NCBI GenBank assembly: GCA_041477005.1
Contig: JBGOUJ010000300.1
Span: 1 to 9,125 of the forward strand
DNA from: JBGOUJ01 sp041477005
GTDB lineage: Bacteria > Acidobacteriota > Terriglobia > Bryobacterales > JACQDG01
Direction: 5' to 3'
DNA: 9,125 nucleotides
Below the pieces are notes generated by a model. It was not told the DNA's origin. It saw nothing but the letters and a program-made list of their open reading frames with translations, and searched no databases. Of this stretch, positions 1 through 6,900 are shown piece by piece. The translations under genes and the position numbers were made by a program. Numbering within the stretch: position 1 is the stretch's first letter; each line of letters opens with the position of its first letter.

Positions 1-48
1 CAGCCTTGCCAAACGCGGTGGCTGCGCCTAGACTGGAACAGGCCGGCC

Positions 49-1383
49 TTGATTTCCGTTATCATTCCCGTCAAGAACAGCGAGCGCGAGCTGGAGCGGT
101 GCCTGGCGGCCCTGGGGCAGTCCCGCTATACCGACTACGAGTGCATCGTGGTGGACGACGGCTCGACCGACGGCTCGGCACGGGTGGCCGAGGCGCGCGG
201 CTGCCGGGTGATCCGCAACGGGAAGAGCCGCGGGCCGGCGGCGGCGCGCAACGCCGGGGCGCAGCAGGCGCGGGGCGGCATCCTGTTCTTTATCGATGCC
301 GACGTTTGCCTCCACCCGGACTCGCTCGGCCGGGTGGCCGAGGACTTTGCCGAGGATCCGGCCCTGGACGCCGTAATGGGCTCCTACGACGACAGTCCCG
401 ATTCGCCCGATTTCCTCTCCCAGTACAAAAACCTGATGCATTGTTTCGTGCACCAGTCGGGCAGCGACGCCGCTTCCACGTTTTGGAGCGGCTGCGGCGC
501 CATCCGGCGAGAGGTGTTTGAGCAGTACAGCGGCTTCAGCGAAGACTACCGCCGGCCGGCCATCGAGGATATCGAGCTCGGCTACCGCCTCACGGCCGCC
601 GGGCGCAAGATCCTGCTCGACAAGAATCTGCGCGTCAAGCACCTCAAGGCCTGGACTTTCTGGCGCTTGCTCAAGACCGACATCTTCGACCGGGGCATCC
701 CCTGGACCGAGCTGATCCTGCGCGACGCCAACATGCCCAACGATCTGAACGTGCAGATCTCGCAGCGCATCAGCGTGGCCCTGGTCTACGTCATGCTGGC
801 GGCCGTGGGAGCGATGGCCGTGCAGTTCAGGGGGTTGGTCCTGGTTCCGCTTCTGCTGTTGCTCGTGCTGCTGCTTTCCGGCTACTGGTTTCACGACTGG
901 AACGCCACGCGCTCGCGAGGGCGGCTGCTGGCCGGCATCGGCGCCCTCTTCGGCGCCTCCATGTACTTCTCCTGGCGGCACCACATGCTGGCGCTGATCC
1001 CGCCGCTGGCGGTCACGCTCTTGTTGATCTACCTGCAGTACCGCTTTCTGGAAGGCTCGCGCTCGCGGCGGGTCTATTCGCTGCTGGCGGGCTTGTCGCT
1101 GGCGGGCACGGCCGTCTTCATTTTGAGCTTTATGCCCCAACACCCCATGGTCGTGGCGCCGTTCGTGCTCCTGATTGTGGTGCTGTTCATCAATTCGCAG
1201 TTTTATGTTTTTCTGCGGGGCCGCAAGAACTTCCTGTTTGCGCTCACGGCCATTCCCTTCCATCTGCTGTATCACTTCTATAACGGAATTTCCTTCTGTG
1301 CCGGCGCCGTGCTGTACTGGACCCGGCGAAAACCCAGCATCCCCGCCAAGTCCGCCGATCGCCCGGCCGATCCGGTGAAATGA
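49..1383 (+). CDS. Family-2 (GT-A) glycosyltransferase with C-terminal membrane domain
   Basis: Probably transfers a sugar from a nucleotide-sugar donor onto a growing lipid-linked glycan at the inner face of the membrane. The N-terminal GT-A domain (about residues 1-225) is visible: start strand SVIIPVKN, VVDDGS at 34-39, the metal-binding DAD at 83-85, and the acidic pair ED at 173-174 in the acceptor region. Six or seven hydrophobic segments follow, at roughly 243-260, 262-281, 292-308, 313-330, 342-361, 367-387 and 397-424, and then a short basic tail. The start is uncertain. The numbered start is a TTG with only a weak AGG six bases upstream, and the frame is open to the window edge with no ATG or GTG between, so the true start may lie outside. 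Its stop overlaps the flippase start by 4 bases (ATGA), which suggests translational coupling. The class is secure; donor and acceptor are unknown. Confidence 0.9.
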   Translation: MISVIIPVKNSERELERCLAALGQSRYTDYECIVVDDGSTDGSARVAEARGCRVIRNGKSRGPAAARNAGAQQARGGILFFIDADVCLHPDSLGRVAEDFAEDPALDAVMGSYDDSPDSPDFLSQYKNLMHCFVHQSGSDAASTFWSGCGAIRREVFEQYSGFSEDYRRPAIEDIELGYRLTAAGRKILLDKNLRVKHLKAWTFWRLLKTDIFDRGIPWTELILRDANMPNDLNVQISQRISVALVYVMLAAVGAMAVQFRGLVLVPLLLLLVLLLSGYWFHDWNATRSRGRLLAGIGALFGASMYFSWRHHMLALIPPLAVTLLLIYLQYRFLEGSRSRRVYSLLAGLSLAGTAVFILSFMPQHPMVVAPFVLLIVVLFINSQFYVFLRGRKNFLFALTAIPFHLLYHFYNGISFCAGAVLYWTRRKPSIPAKSADRPADPVK

Positions 1384-2783
1384 GGCCGGCCCGCCAGATT
1401 CTTCAGAATTTCTTCAACCTCTCGGCGGGAGAGTTGATCGCGCGCCTGGTGAATTTCGCCGCTTTTGCTTACCTGGCGCGGGTGCTGGGCCGCACCGAGT
1501 TCGGGCGAATCGGTTTTGTGATGACCGTCGTCTCCTACCTGCTGATTCCGGTGATGCAGGGCTTCGACTCGGTGGGGATCCGGGACGTGGCGCGCGACCA
1601 CTCGCGGCTGCGGAATTACGCCGGCACGATCCTGGCGATCCGGCTCGTTTCGGCGCTGGCGACCTGGGTGGCCCTGGCGGCCGTGGTGAGGCTGTTCCCG
1701 GCGGAGCCGCCGCTGGGATCGCTGGCGCTGCGGTTCGGCCTCACGCTGTTTCCGAGCGCCCTGTCGCTCAAATGGGCCTTTCAGGCCGTGGAGCAGACGC
1801 GGCCGGTGGCCGCGGCCGGCATTGTGGCGCAGCTCGTCTTTGCGGCCGGCGCCTTCACCATCCGCGGCCCGGAACAATTGCTGCTGATCCCGATCTATTC
1901 GCTGGCCGGGGAGTCGGCCGGGGCGCTGCTGCTCGGGGCCGGCTTTGTCCGGCGGTTCGGATGGTTTCGGCTCGTTCGCCAGTGGCGGTTTTGGAAGGAG
2001 CTGCTGGACGAGTCGGCGCCGCTGGCGGTCTCGACCGTGCTCGGGACGCTGCTGTTCAACTTCGACGTGCTGGCGCTCGAGCGCTTCCAGTCCGACGCGG
2101 CCGTCGGACTCTACACCGCGGTCTACAAACTGGTTCTGCTGTTTGCAACCTTGCTGACCCTGTTTCAACTGAGCCTGTTTCCGACTCTCGCCCGCGCCTA
2201 CGCCACGGGCCAGGAACTGGCTCCGATGGCCGCCCGGGTGCTGCGCCTGGTGGCGGCGGCCTTTGTCCCTATCGGTTTCGCCGGGCTGCTGCTGGCCAAG
2301 CCCCTGCTCGGCTTTCTGTTCGGGGCGGAATACGTGGCCGGGGCGGCGACGCTCCGCATCCTGCTCTGGTCGCTGCCCTGGATGGCGCTGCGCTCCGTCT
2401 TTCGCATTATCCTGGTCTCTTACAACCTGCAGCGGCTGGATCTGCGGGCGGTCTCGGCGGGGGCGATCACCAACATCGTGCTCGATTTCGCGCTGGCGCC
2501 CGCCTTCGGCACGGTGGGGACGGCGATTTCGACGCTGACCTCGGAGTTCATCATCTGCTTTCGGTCTTATCGCTCGGTTTGGGGGCACGTGGAGCAGATC
2601 GTGGTGCTGCGGCACTTGATCCGGCCGACGATGGCATCGCTGGCGATGCTTGCGGTGGGGTTGTCGCTGCTGTGGGCGCCGCTCGCCGTGCAGATCGTGT
2701 CAGCGGTTACGGTTTACCTGGCCGCGCTTACTTTTCTGCGCGGCGTGGACTGGAAGGAGATTGCGGCGCTCTGCCGCAGGTGA
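1380..2783 (+). CDS. Polysaccharide/oligosaccharide flippase, Wzx-like (MATE/MOP superfamily)
   Basis: A 467-residue multi-pass membrane protein, the usual length for Wzx-type flippases, expected to move undecaprenyl-linked oligosaccharides from the cytoplasmic to the periplasmic face. Family hallmarks seen are the N-terminal block FAAFAYLARVLGRTEFGRIGF (residues 26-46, shown less than completely conserved in relatives), the central block around 227-250 with FDVLALERF and AAVGLYTAVYK, and 12 or so hydrophobic stretches spread over the whole length. Residues 309-325 (LLGFLFGAEYVAGAATL) resemble the conserved segment before a late helix. It begins with the ATG of an ATGA overlap with the preceding glycosyltransferase and ends 3 bases before the methyltransferase, so it sits in the middle of an operon. 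The substrate cannot be told from sequence; the glycosyltransferases around it imply a surface glycan rather than a drug or peptidoglycan precursor. Confidence 0.92.
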   Translation: MRPARQILQNFFNLSAGELIARLVNFAAFAYLARVLGRTEFGRIGFVMTVVSYLLIPVMQGFDSVGIRDVARDHSRLRNYAGTILAIRLVSALATWVALAAVVRLFPAEPPLGSLALRFGLTLFPSALSLKWAFQAVEQTRPVAAAGIVAQLVFAAGAFTIRGPEQLLLIPIYSLAGESAGALLLGAGFVRRFGWFRLVRQWRFWKELLDESAPLAVSTVLGTLLFNFDVLALERFQSDAAVGLYTAVYKLVLLFATLLTLFQLSLFPTLARAYATGQELAPMAARVLRLVAAAFVPIGFAGLLLAKPLLGFLFGAEYVAGAATLRILLWSLPWMALRSVFRIILVSYNLQRLDLRAVSAGAITNIVLDFALAPAFGTVGTAISTLTSEFIICFRSYRSVWGHVEQIVVLRHLIRPTMASLAMLAVGLSLLWAPLAVQIVSAVTVYLAALTFLRGVDWKEIAALCRR

Positions 2784-2786
2784 GCC

Positions 2787-3563
2787 GTGGACGAGCAAGC
2801 GCCACGCATATTTTCGCCCGAATATTACCGGCGGCTGGACCGGGTGGAGCGGCAACATCCGTGGTCGGCGCACATGCAGCGGCTGGCCCTGGCGCTGCTC
2901 GACCGTTTCGGCGGCGGCTCGATGATGCGGGTGCTGGACGCCGGCTGCGGCGCCGGCTACTTCACCCTCCTGTGGAGGGAGCAAAGCCGGCCCCGGCTGG
3001 CCGTGGGCCTGGATTCGGCGGTGGAGGGCCTGCAGTTGTGCCACGGGCGCGGGCTGCGGGACGTGGTTGCGGGATCGGTCGACGCTCTGAGCTTTCGGGG
3101 CGGGATCTTAGACGCCGTCTATTGCGCCGACGTGGTGCAGCACCTGACCGCCGAGGCCGCCGGACGGACGCTGGCCGAGTTCGCGCGGGTGCTGCGGCCG
3201 GGCGGGCTGCTCCTGATCCGCACGGCGGCCCGGCGCGGCATCGGAGCCAAGAAACATCGCGACACGGCCGATTACCGGCAATGGGAGCCCGCGAAGCTGC
3301 GGGCCGATCTCGAGACCCGCGGCTTTCGCGTGGAGTGGATGTCGCTGGTGAACTGGCTGCCGTCGCTCGCCGCCGACCTGCGCGCTTACCGCCGGCCGGC
3401 GCCGGAAGGGGACGTGGGGCTGAGCGTGGCGCCGGCGCCGTCAGCCGGCCTGGCCGGGCTGCTGCTGGGAAATTACTGGGCCTTGGAGCGTGCGGCGTTG
3501 CTGCGGTTGCCGTGGCGGCTGCCCGGCGGCCATACCCTGCTGTGCATGGCGAGGAAGCGGTGA
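2787..3563 (+). CDS. Class I SAM-dependent methyltransferase (Methyltransf_11-like)
   Basis: A 258-residue cytoplasmic enzyme that transfers a methyl group from S-adenosylmethionine. Visible motifs are motif I VLDAGCGAG at 49-57, the acidic end of strand 2 at D76 (AVGLD), the post-strand-4 segment CADVVQHL at 113-120, and the FARVLRPGGLLLI block at 132-144, typical of the UbiE/Methyltransf_11 type. The N-terminal FSPEYYRRLDRVE segment is common in methyltransferases of polysaccharide clusters. The start is a GTG three bases after the flippase stop, with AGGTGA just upstream; no better start is visible. The stop overlaps the next gene by one base (TGATG). Its place between the flippase and glycosyltransferases suggests that it methylates a sugar of the glycan, but a lipid or small-molecule target is not excluded. 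Confidence 0.9.
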   Translation: MDEQAPRIFSPEYYRRLDRVERQHPWSAHMQRLALALLDRFGGGSMMRVLDAGCGAGYFTLLWREQSRPRLAVGLDSAVEGLQLCHGRGLRDVVAGSVDALSFRGGILDAVYCADVVQHLTAEAAGRTLAEFARVLRPGGLLLIRTAARRGIGAKKHRDTADYRQWEPAKLRADLETRGFRVEWMSLVNWLPSLAADLRAYRRPAPEGDVGLSVAPAPSAGLAGLLLGNYWALERAALLRLPWRLPGGHTLLCMARKR

Positions 3564-4474
3564 TGTTATCGGTGGTCGTGGTGTCCTACAATTCCTACGC
3601 GACGCTCGATCAGTGCCTGGAATCGCTTACTTCCCAGATCGCGGGCCAGGTCGGCGGTCCCAGCGTCGGCCCGGGCGGGGAGAAGGACGAGATTATCGTC
3701 GCGGATTGCTCCGACGAAGACCCGCGGCTGCACTTCCGGCAACAGTTTCCCGGCGTACGCTTCTTGCGGTTCGAAGAGCCGCTTACCATCCCGGAGTTGC
3801 GACGCGAGGCGTTGAAAGTGGCAAAAGGAGAAATTATCGCGCTAACCGAAGGGCGGGTTGTTCCGTCATTACAATGGGCCGCTCGGTTGCTACAGGCGCA
3901 TACCACCCACCCCCAAGCGCCAGCAGTGGGCGGCCCAATTGATTATATTCCCGCCTCGGCCTCTGATAACGCAGTTTACTTTTGTGAATATGGCCGCCAT
4001 CTGCCCCCCACCGGCGACGGTGAGGCGGCCGAGCTTTCCGGCGCCAACCTCAGCTACAAGCGCTGGGCGCTCGACCTCTGCCGCGATCTGATCCAGGCCG
4101 GTGCCTGGGAGCCGTTTCTCCACCGGCGCCTCGAAGAACGCGGCTATCGGCTCTACCGGGCCGGCGAAGCGGTCGTCTATTACCATAATTCCCTGTCTCC
4201 CAGCCAGTTCGCCCGGCAGCGGTTCCATTACGGCCGCTGGTTCGCCGCGGCGCGGGTGAAGGGCCCGCGGCGATTGCTCTACGCCGGTTTCTGCCCGCTG
4301 CTGCCGTGGCTGCTCACCTGGCGCCTGGGGCGCGTGGCCCGCGAGCGCCCCGGCCAGCGAGGCCTGTTCCGCCGCTCGCTTCCCTGGATCGTGCTGTTCG
4401 AGATCATCTGGTCGCTGGGAGAATTCTGCGGCTACGTGGCCGGGAAGGGAACGAGTGATCGAAAAATCTTCTAG
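3563..4474 (+). CDS. Family-2 glycosyltransferase, paralogue of the next gene, with altered active-site motif
   Basis: A 303-residue GT-A protein. Its start strand is LSVVVVSYNS. The middle (IPELRREALKVAKGE at 76-90, VGGP at 122-125, EYG then PP at 142-149, SGANLSYKR at 159-167, WEPF at 182-185) aligns closely with the downstream glycosyltransferase. Two hydrophobic segments near 238-252 and 272-293 probably hold it to the membrane. Two oddities are seen. The acidic/histidine motif that the paralogue has as EDHC is TEGR here (95-98), so the usual metal-binding acids are partly lost. A Gly/Pro-rich stretch at about 28-42 has no counterpart in the paralogue. The chosen ATG is the one in the TGATG overlap with the methyltransferase, with GAGGAAG five bases before it; the frame is open far upstream, but that part is only an out-of-frame reading of the flippase and methyltransferase. 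It may be active with other residues or may be a degenerate partner. Confidence 0.85.
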   Translation: MLSVVVVSYNSYATLDQCLESLTSQIAGQVGGPSVGPGGEKDEIIVADCSDEDPRLHFRQQFPGVRFLRFEEPLTIPELRREALKVAKGEIIALTEGRVVPSLQWAARLLQAHTTHPQAPAVGGPIDYIPASASDNAVYFCEYGRHLPPTGDGEAAELSGANLSYKRWALDLCRDLIQAGAWEPFLHRRLEERGYRLYRAGEAVVYYHNSLSPSQFARQRFHYGRWFAAARVKGPRRLLYAGFCPLLPWLLTWRLGRVARERPGQRGLFRRSLPWIVLFEIIWSLGEFCGYVAGKGTSDRKIF

Positions 4475-4549
4475 AGGATTCATTAACCAGCCGGACACCG
4501 AGTCCACGTCTTGGCTTATAGTTGCCCGCCGCCCTGCGGTCGGAACAAG

Positions 4550-5440
4550 ATGACTCCCCGGCTTTCGGTGGTCATCGCCTCGGTCAACGGACCCGGTTGC
4601 ATTCTGGAATGCCTGGAGAAGCTGGAGGCGCTGCCGGAGCGGGACCAACTGGAAATCCTGGTGCTCGACCGGCGTAGCGATGGGACCGCCCAGATGATCG
4701 CCGAGCGCTTTCCGCGGGTCGTTCTAGAGGCCGGGCTGACGGGCCGATCCATTCCCGAGCTCCGCTGGCGGGGGATGCGCGCGGCGCGGGGAGAGATGGT
4801 GGCGGTGATCGAAGATCATTGCTTGGTGACGCCCGGCTGGGCGGCGGAGATCCTCCGCCATGCCGGGTCGGATTTCGGCGTGGTGGGCGGGCCGGTCGAA
4901 AACGGCAGCCGGGAGCGGATACTCGACTGGGCGTTCTTCCTGGCCGAGTACGGTCCCTGCATGCCGCCTCTCGCCGCGGGCGAAACCGATGCCGTGCCCG
5001 GCAACAACGCCGCCTACCGCCGCAGCCTGCTACCGTTGGACGAACCGGCCTGGGCGACGCTGTGGGAGAGCTTCTTGCAGAACGAGTTACGAAAGCGAGG
5101 CCTAAGGAGTTTCCTGAGCCCCGTGATGCTCGTTTACCACAAAAAGTCGTTCCGGCTGGGAGAGATGCTGGAGCAACGCTTCCTTTATTCCCGCTCCTTT
5201 GCTGCTATGCGGGCGCGAGCCATGACGGCCGGCCGTCGGCTCCTTTATGCCGGACTGTCCATTCTGCTGCCGGGCCTGCTGCTCTGGCGCATCAGCCGCT
5301 GCTTGATCGCCAAGCGCCGAAACGGCCGGGAGTTTCTGCTGGGCCTGCCTGCGATCGTGCTGTTCGTGCTGAGTTGGGCGGCGGGCGAGATGGTGGGCTA
5401 CCTGGCCGGCGCCGGCGACAGCCTGGCCCGGGTGGAATAA
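4550..5440 (+). CDS. Family-2 (GT-A) glycosyltransferase, EDHC type
   Basis: A 296-residue GT-A glycosyltransferase expected to act on a lipid-linked glycan at the cytoplasmic membrane. Seen motifs: start strand LSVVIASVNG at 5-14, an acidic end of strand at VLDRRSDG (38-45), the EDHC motif at 88-91 in place of a classical DxD, VGGP at 112-115, EYG and PP at 133-140, PGNNAAYRR at 150-158, and WES at 172-174. C-terminal hydrophobic stretches at about 231-247 and 263-287 suggest membrane attachment, as in the preceding paralogue, which it matches over nearly its full length. The ATG was preferred over a TTG 39 bases upstream because homology to the paralogue begins right at MTPRLSVV and the extra residues (AYSCPPPCGRNK) look non-coding. 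It is separated from the preceding gene by 75 bases with no convincing promoter, and followed by a spacer with a hicB remnant. Confidence 0.9.
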   Translation: MTPRLSVVIASVNGPGCILECLEKLEALPERDQLEILVLDRRSDGTAQMIAERFPRVVLEAGLTGRSIPELRWRGMRAARGEMVAVIEDHCLVTPGWAAEILRHAGSDFGVVGGPVENGSRERILDWAFFLAEYGPCMPPLAAGETDAVPGNNAAYRRSLLPLDEPAWATLWESFLQNELRKRGLRSFLSPVMLVYHKKSFRLGEMLEQRFLYSRSFAAMRARAMTAGRRLLYAGLSILLPGLLLWRISRCLIAKRRNGREFLLGLPAIVLFVLSWAAGEMVGYLAGAGDSLARVE

Positions 5441-5464
5441 GGTTGGGATAACCTGGGGGTACCG

Positions 5465-5635
5465 GTGAGGTCGAACATCTTCAAAGTGGTGGTGGAGGAC
5501 GATCAGTTCGAAGATGGCCGCCCTGCCTTCCACGCCTACTGCCCGGCGCTCAAAGGCTGCTACACCGCCACACCTACTCGGAAGCTCTCCCTCGCCAGCC
5601 GTAGCCGTCAATGTGTAACGCGCTTTCCGTGCTGA
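5465..5635 (+). pseudogene. hicB: Remnant of a HicB-family antitoxin gene
   Basis: A short GTG-initiated reading frame of 56 codons. Its first 34 residues (starting MRSNIFKVVVEDDQ, with AFHAYCPALKGCYT at 21-34) match the well-known HicB antitoxin N-terminal fold: a beta strand, an acidic turn, then the YCPALxGC signature. Intact HicB proteins continue with a W-G-x-T-x-x-EAL segment. Here that segment appears only after a shift of frame: bases 5569-5589 read HTYSEAL in another frame. The pattern is what a loss of about 4 bases after the codons for CYT would leave. A further stretch at 5598-5615 reads AVAVNV in the third frame and may be more of the same helix. The C-terminal part is gone, and no HicA toxin gene lies nearby. 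HicB normally binds HicA and represses its own operon; this copy is most likely dead. The family call rests on motif recognition alone. Confidence 0.6.
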
Positions 5636-5659
5636 AAAGGCTTGGTCTGTTGGGTTGGT

Positions 5660-5676
5660 CGCCGGCAGAACCGGCG
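5660..5676. repeat. Short perfect inverted repeat (hairpin) in the spacer
   Basis: CGCCGG (5660-5665) and CCGGCG (5671-5676) pair perfectly across a 5-base loop, with two possible G-U pairs outside. There is no T-run after it, so it is not an intrinsic terminator. In DNA this rich in GC such a stem can arise by chance. It lies in the stretch between the hicB remnant and the next glycosyltransferase, in which I recognise no gene. Confidence 0.35.
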
Positions 5677-5690
5677 GTGTCGCTCTGGCC

Positions 5691-5696
5691 GGAAAG
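5691..5696 (+). promoter_or_regulatory. Probable ribosome binding site that decides the next start
   Basis: GGAAAG lies 7 bases before the ATG at 5704. No comparable site precedes the ATG at 5611 or the GTG at 5722, which are the other in-frame candidates, so this site favours 5704 as the start of the GT-B glycosyltransferase. Confidence 0.45.
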
Positions 5697-5703
5697 TGGC
5701 TTG

Positions 5704-6900
5704 ATGATATATAGTGTAACTGTGCGGATTGGAGTCGAGGCCACGTGTTGGGCGAATCGGCGGGGGTACGGCCGGCATGCGCGATCTCTGCTGGCGGCGG
5801 CGGTGGAAATCGACCGGCGAAACCAATACGTTTTCTTTGTTGACTCCGAGCGGGGGGCAGATTTGCCGGGGGGCGGCGAGATTGTCCGGGTGCGGGCCTC
5901 GGCGCCGGCAGTGGAAGCGGCTAGCAGCAACGGGCGGCGGCGGCTCGGCGACCTGTGGACCATGAGCCGGGCGCTGGCCCGGCCCGACCTCGATTGCCTG
6001 CTGTTTCCTACCGTTTATAGCTACGTGCCGGTGCTGAGCAGGGCCTATAAGATCGTCATCATTCACGACGTGATCCCGGAGAAGTTCCCCGGCCACGTCT
6101 TTCCCACCGCCACAGGCCGGCTGAACTGGAAGCTGAAATCGTTTCTGGCGCGGCGCCAATCGGATCTGATCCTGACCGTCTCGGAGTTTTCGCGGCGCGG
6201 CATCCTGGAGTACTTCGGCGAAAGACCGGACCGGGTGAAGGTGGTCGGGGAAGCCGGCGACCCGGTGTTCCGCGTGCTCGAAAACCCGACGTTGGGGGAA
6301 CACTTGCAGCGGCTGGGGATCGAGCCTGGCCGGCAACTCATCCTCTTCGTCGGCGGCTTCAGCCCGCACAAGAACTTGAACCGGTTGCTGGAGGCCTTTG
6401 CCTCGCTGGCGGAGAGGCTCGGCGATGCCCGGCTGGTGCTGGTGGGCGATTATCAGTCCGACGCTTTCTATTCCTGTTACCAGGACATCCGGAAGCGCGC
6501 CTCGCGGCCGCCGCTCGAAGGCCGGGTGATCTTCACCGGCTATCTCTCCGACGGAGATCTCGTCACGCTGCTGAACGCAGCCACGGCTCTGGCGCTGCCC
6601 TCCTACATGGAAGGCTTCGGATTGCCGGCCATTGAAGCCGCGGCCTGCGGGCTGCCCGTGGTGGCGACTTCGGCCAGTCCGCTGCCCGAGCTGCTGGGAG
6701 AAGGAGCGCTTTACATCGACCCCAACGACACGGCTGCGCTGCGCGACGCTCTGGAGCGCGTGCTGACCGATGCCGTCCTGCGCGAGCGGCTGCGGGAGCA
6801 GGGCCGGCGAGCCGCATCGGCGCTGTCGTGGAACGGAGCGGCCCGGGAATTGCTCGCCATCTTCGATGAGGCCGCCCGACATCATGCCCAAGCCGCTTAA
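5704..6900 (+). CDS. Family-4 (GT-B) glycosyltransferase
   Basis: A 398-residue cytoplasmic or membrane-associated retaining glycosyltransferase. The N-terminal domain opens with VRIGVEATCWANRRGYGRHAR (about 7-27, with the Gly-rich acceptor-side loop) and holds IIHDVIPEKFP at 119-129 and TVSEFSRRGI at 158-167. The C-terminal donor domain has FVGGFSPHKNL (215-225), VLVGDY (245-250), FTGYLSD (277-283) and the signature PSYMEGFGLPAIEAAACGLPVV (299-320) with the E-x7-E pair E303/E311. Length is normal for the family. The frame is open back to an ATG at 5611, but the first 31 residues of that longer version look unlike any glycosyltransferase N-terminus, and GGAAAG stands 7 bases before the ATG at 5704. 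A GTG at 5722 is a second possibility. Relatives are often annotated as mannosyl- or rhamnosyltransferases, but the sugar cannot be told here. The end overlaps the next gene by 17 bases. Confidence 0.92.
   Translation: MIYSVTVRIGVEATCWANRRGYGRHARSLLAAAVEIDRRNQYVFFVDSERGADLPGGGEIVRVRASAPAVEAASSNGRRRLGDLWTMSRALARPDLDCLLFPTVYSYVPVLSRAYKIVIIHDVIPEKFPGHVFPTATGRLNWKLKSFLARRQSDLILTVSEFSRRGILEYFGERPDRVKVVGEAGDPVFRVLENPTLGEHLQRLGIEPGRQLILFVGGFSPHKNLNRLLEAFASLAERLGDARLVLVGDYQSDAFYSCYQDIRKRASRPPLEGRVIFTGYLSDGDLVTLLNAATALALPSYMEGFGLPAIEAAACGLPVVATSASPLPELLGEGALYIDPNDTAALRDALERVLTDAVLRERLREQGRRAASALSWNGAARELLAIFDEAARHHAQAA

Noticed and set aside
28..2615. Two long antisense frames (28-1275 and 1278-2615)
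   Set aside because: Their translations are dominated by Arg, Gln, His and Pro with no recognisable domain, and they lie opposite well-supported genes. High GC with G/C-ending codons removes stops from the opposite strand.
1772..3562. A reading frame open for about 600 codons before the first tandem GT2, in frame with it
   Set aside because: It runs out of frame through the flippase and methyltransferase, both of which have clear family motifs in their own frames. The translation is rich in Gly, Ala and Arg, as expected of a GC-rich shadow frame. The real gene starts at 3563.
4492..4522. Possible sigma-70 promoter (CGGACA, then TATAGT) before the second tandem GT2
   Set aside because: The -35 matches only in GACA and the spacer is 19 bases; the dense same-strand packing makes read-through from upstream more likely.
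5686..5701. Sigma-54-like element TGGCCGGAAAGTGGCT with GG-N10-GC spacing
   Set aside because: It matches the -24/-12 spacing, but such patterns are frequent by chance in GC-rich DNA. A start of transcription about 12 bases downstream would fall after the preferred ATG at 5704.
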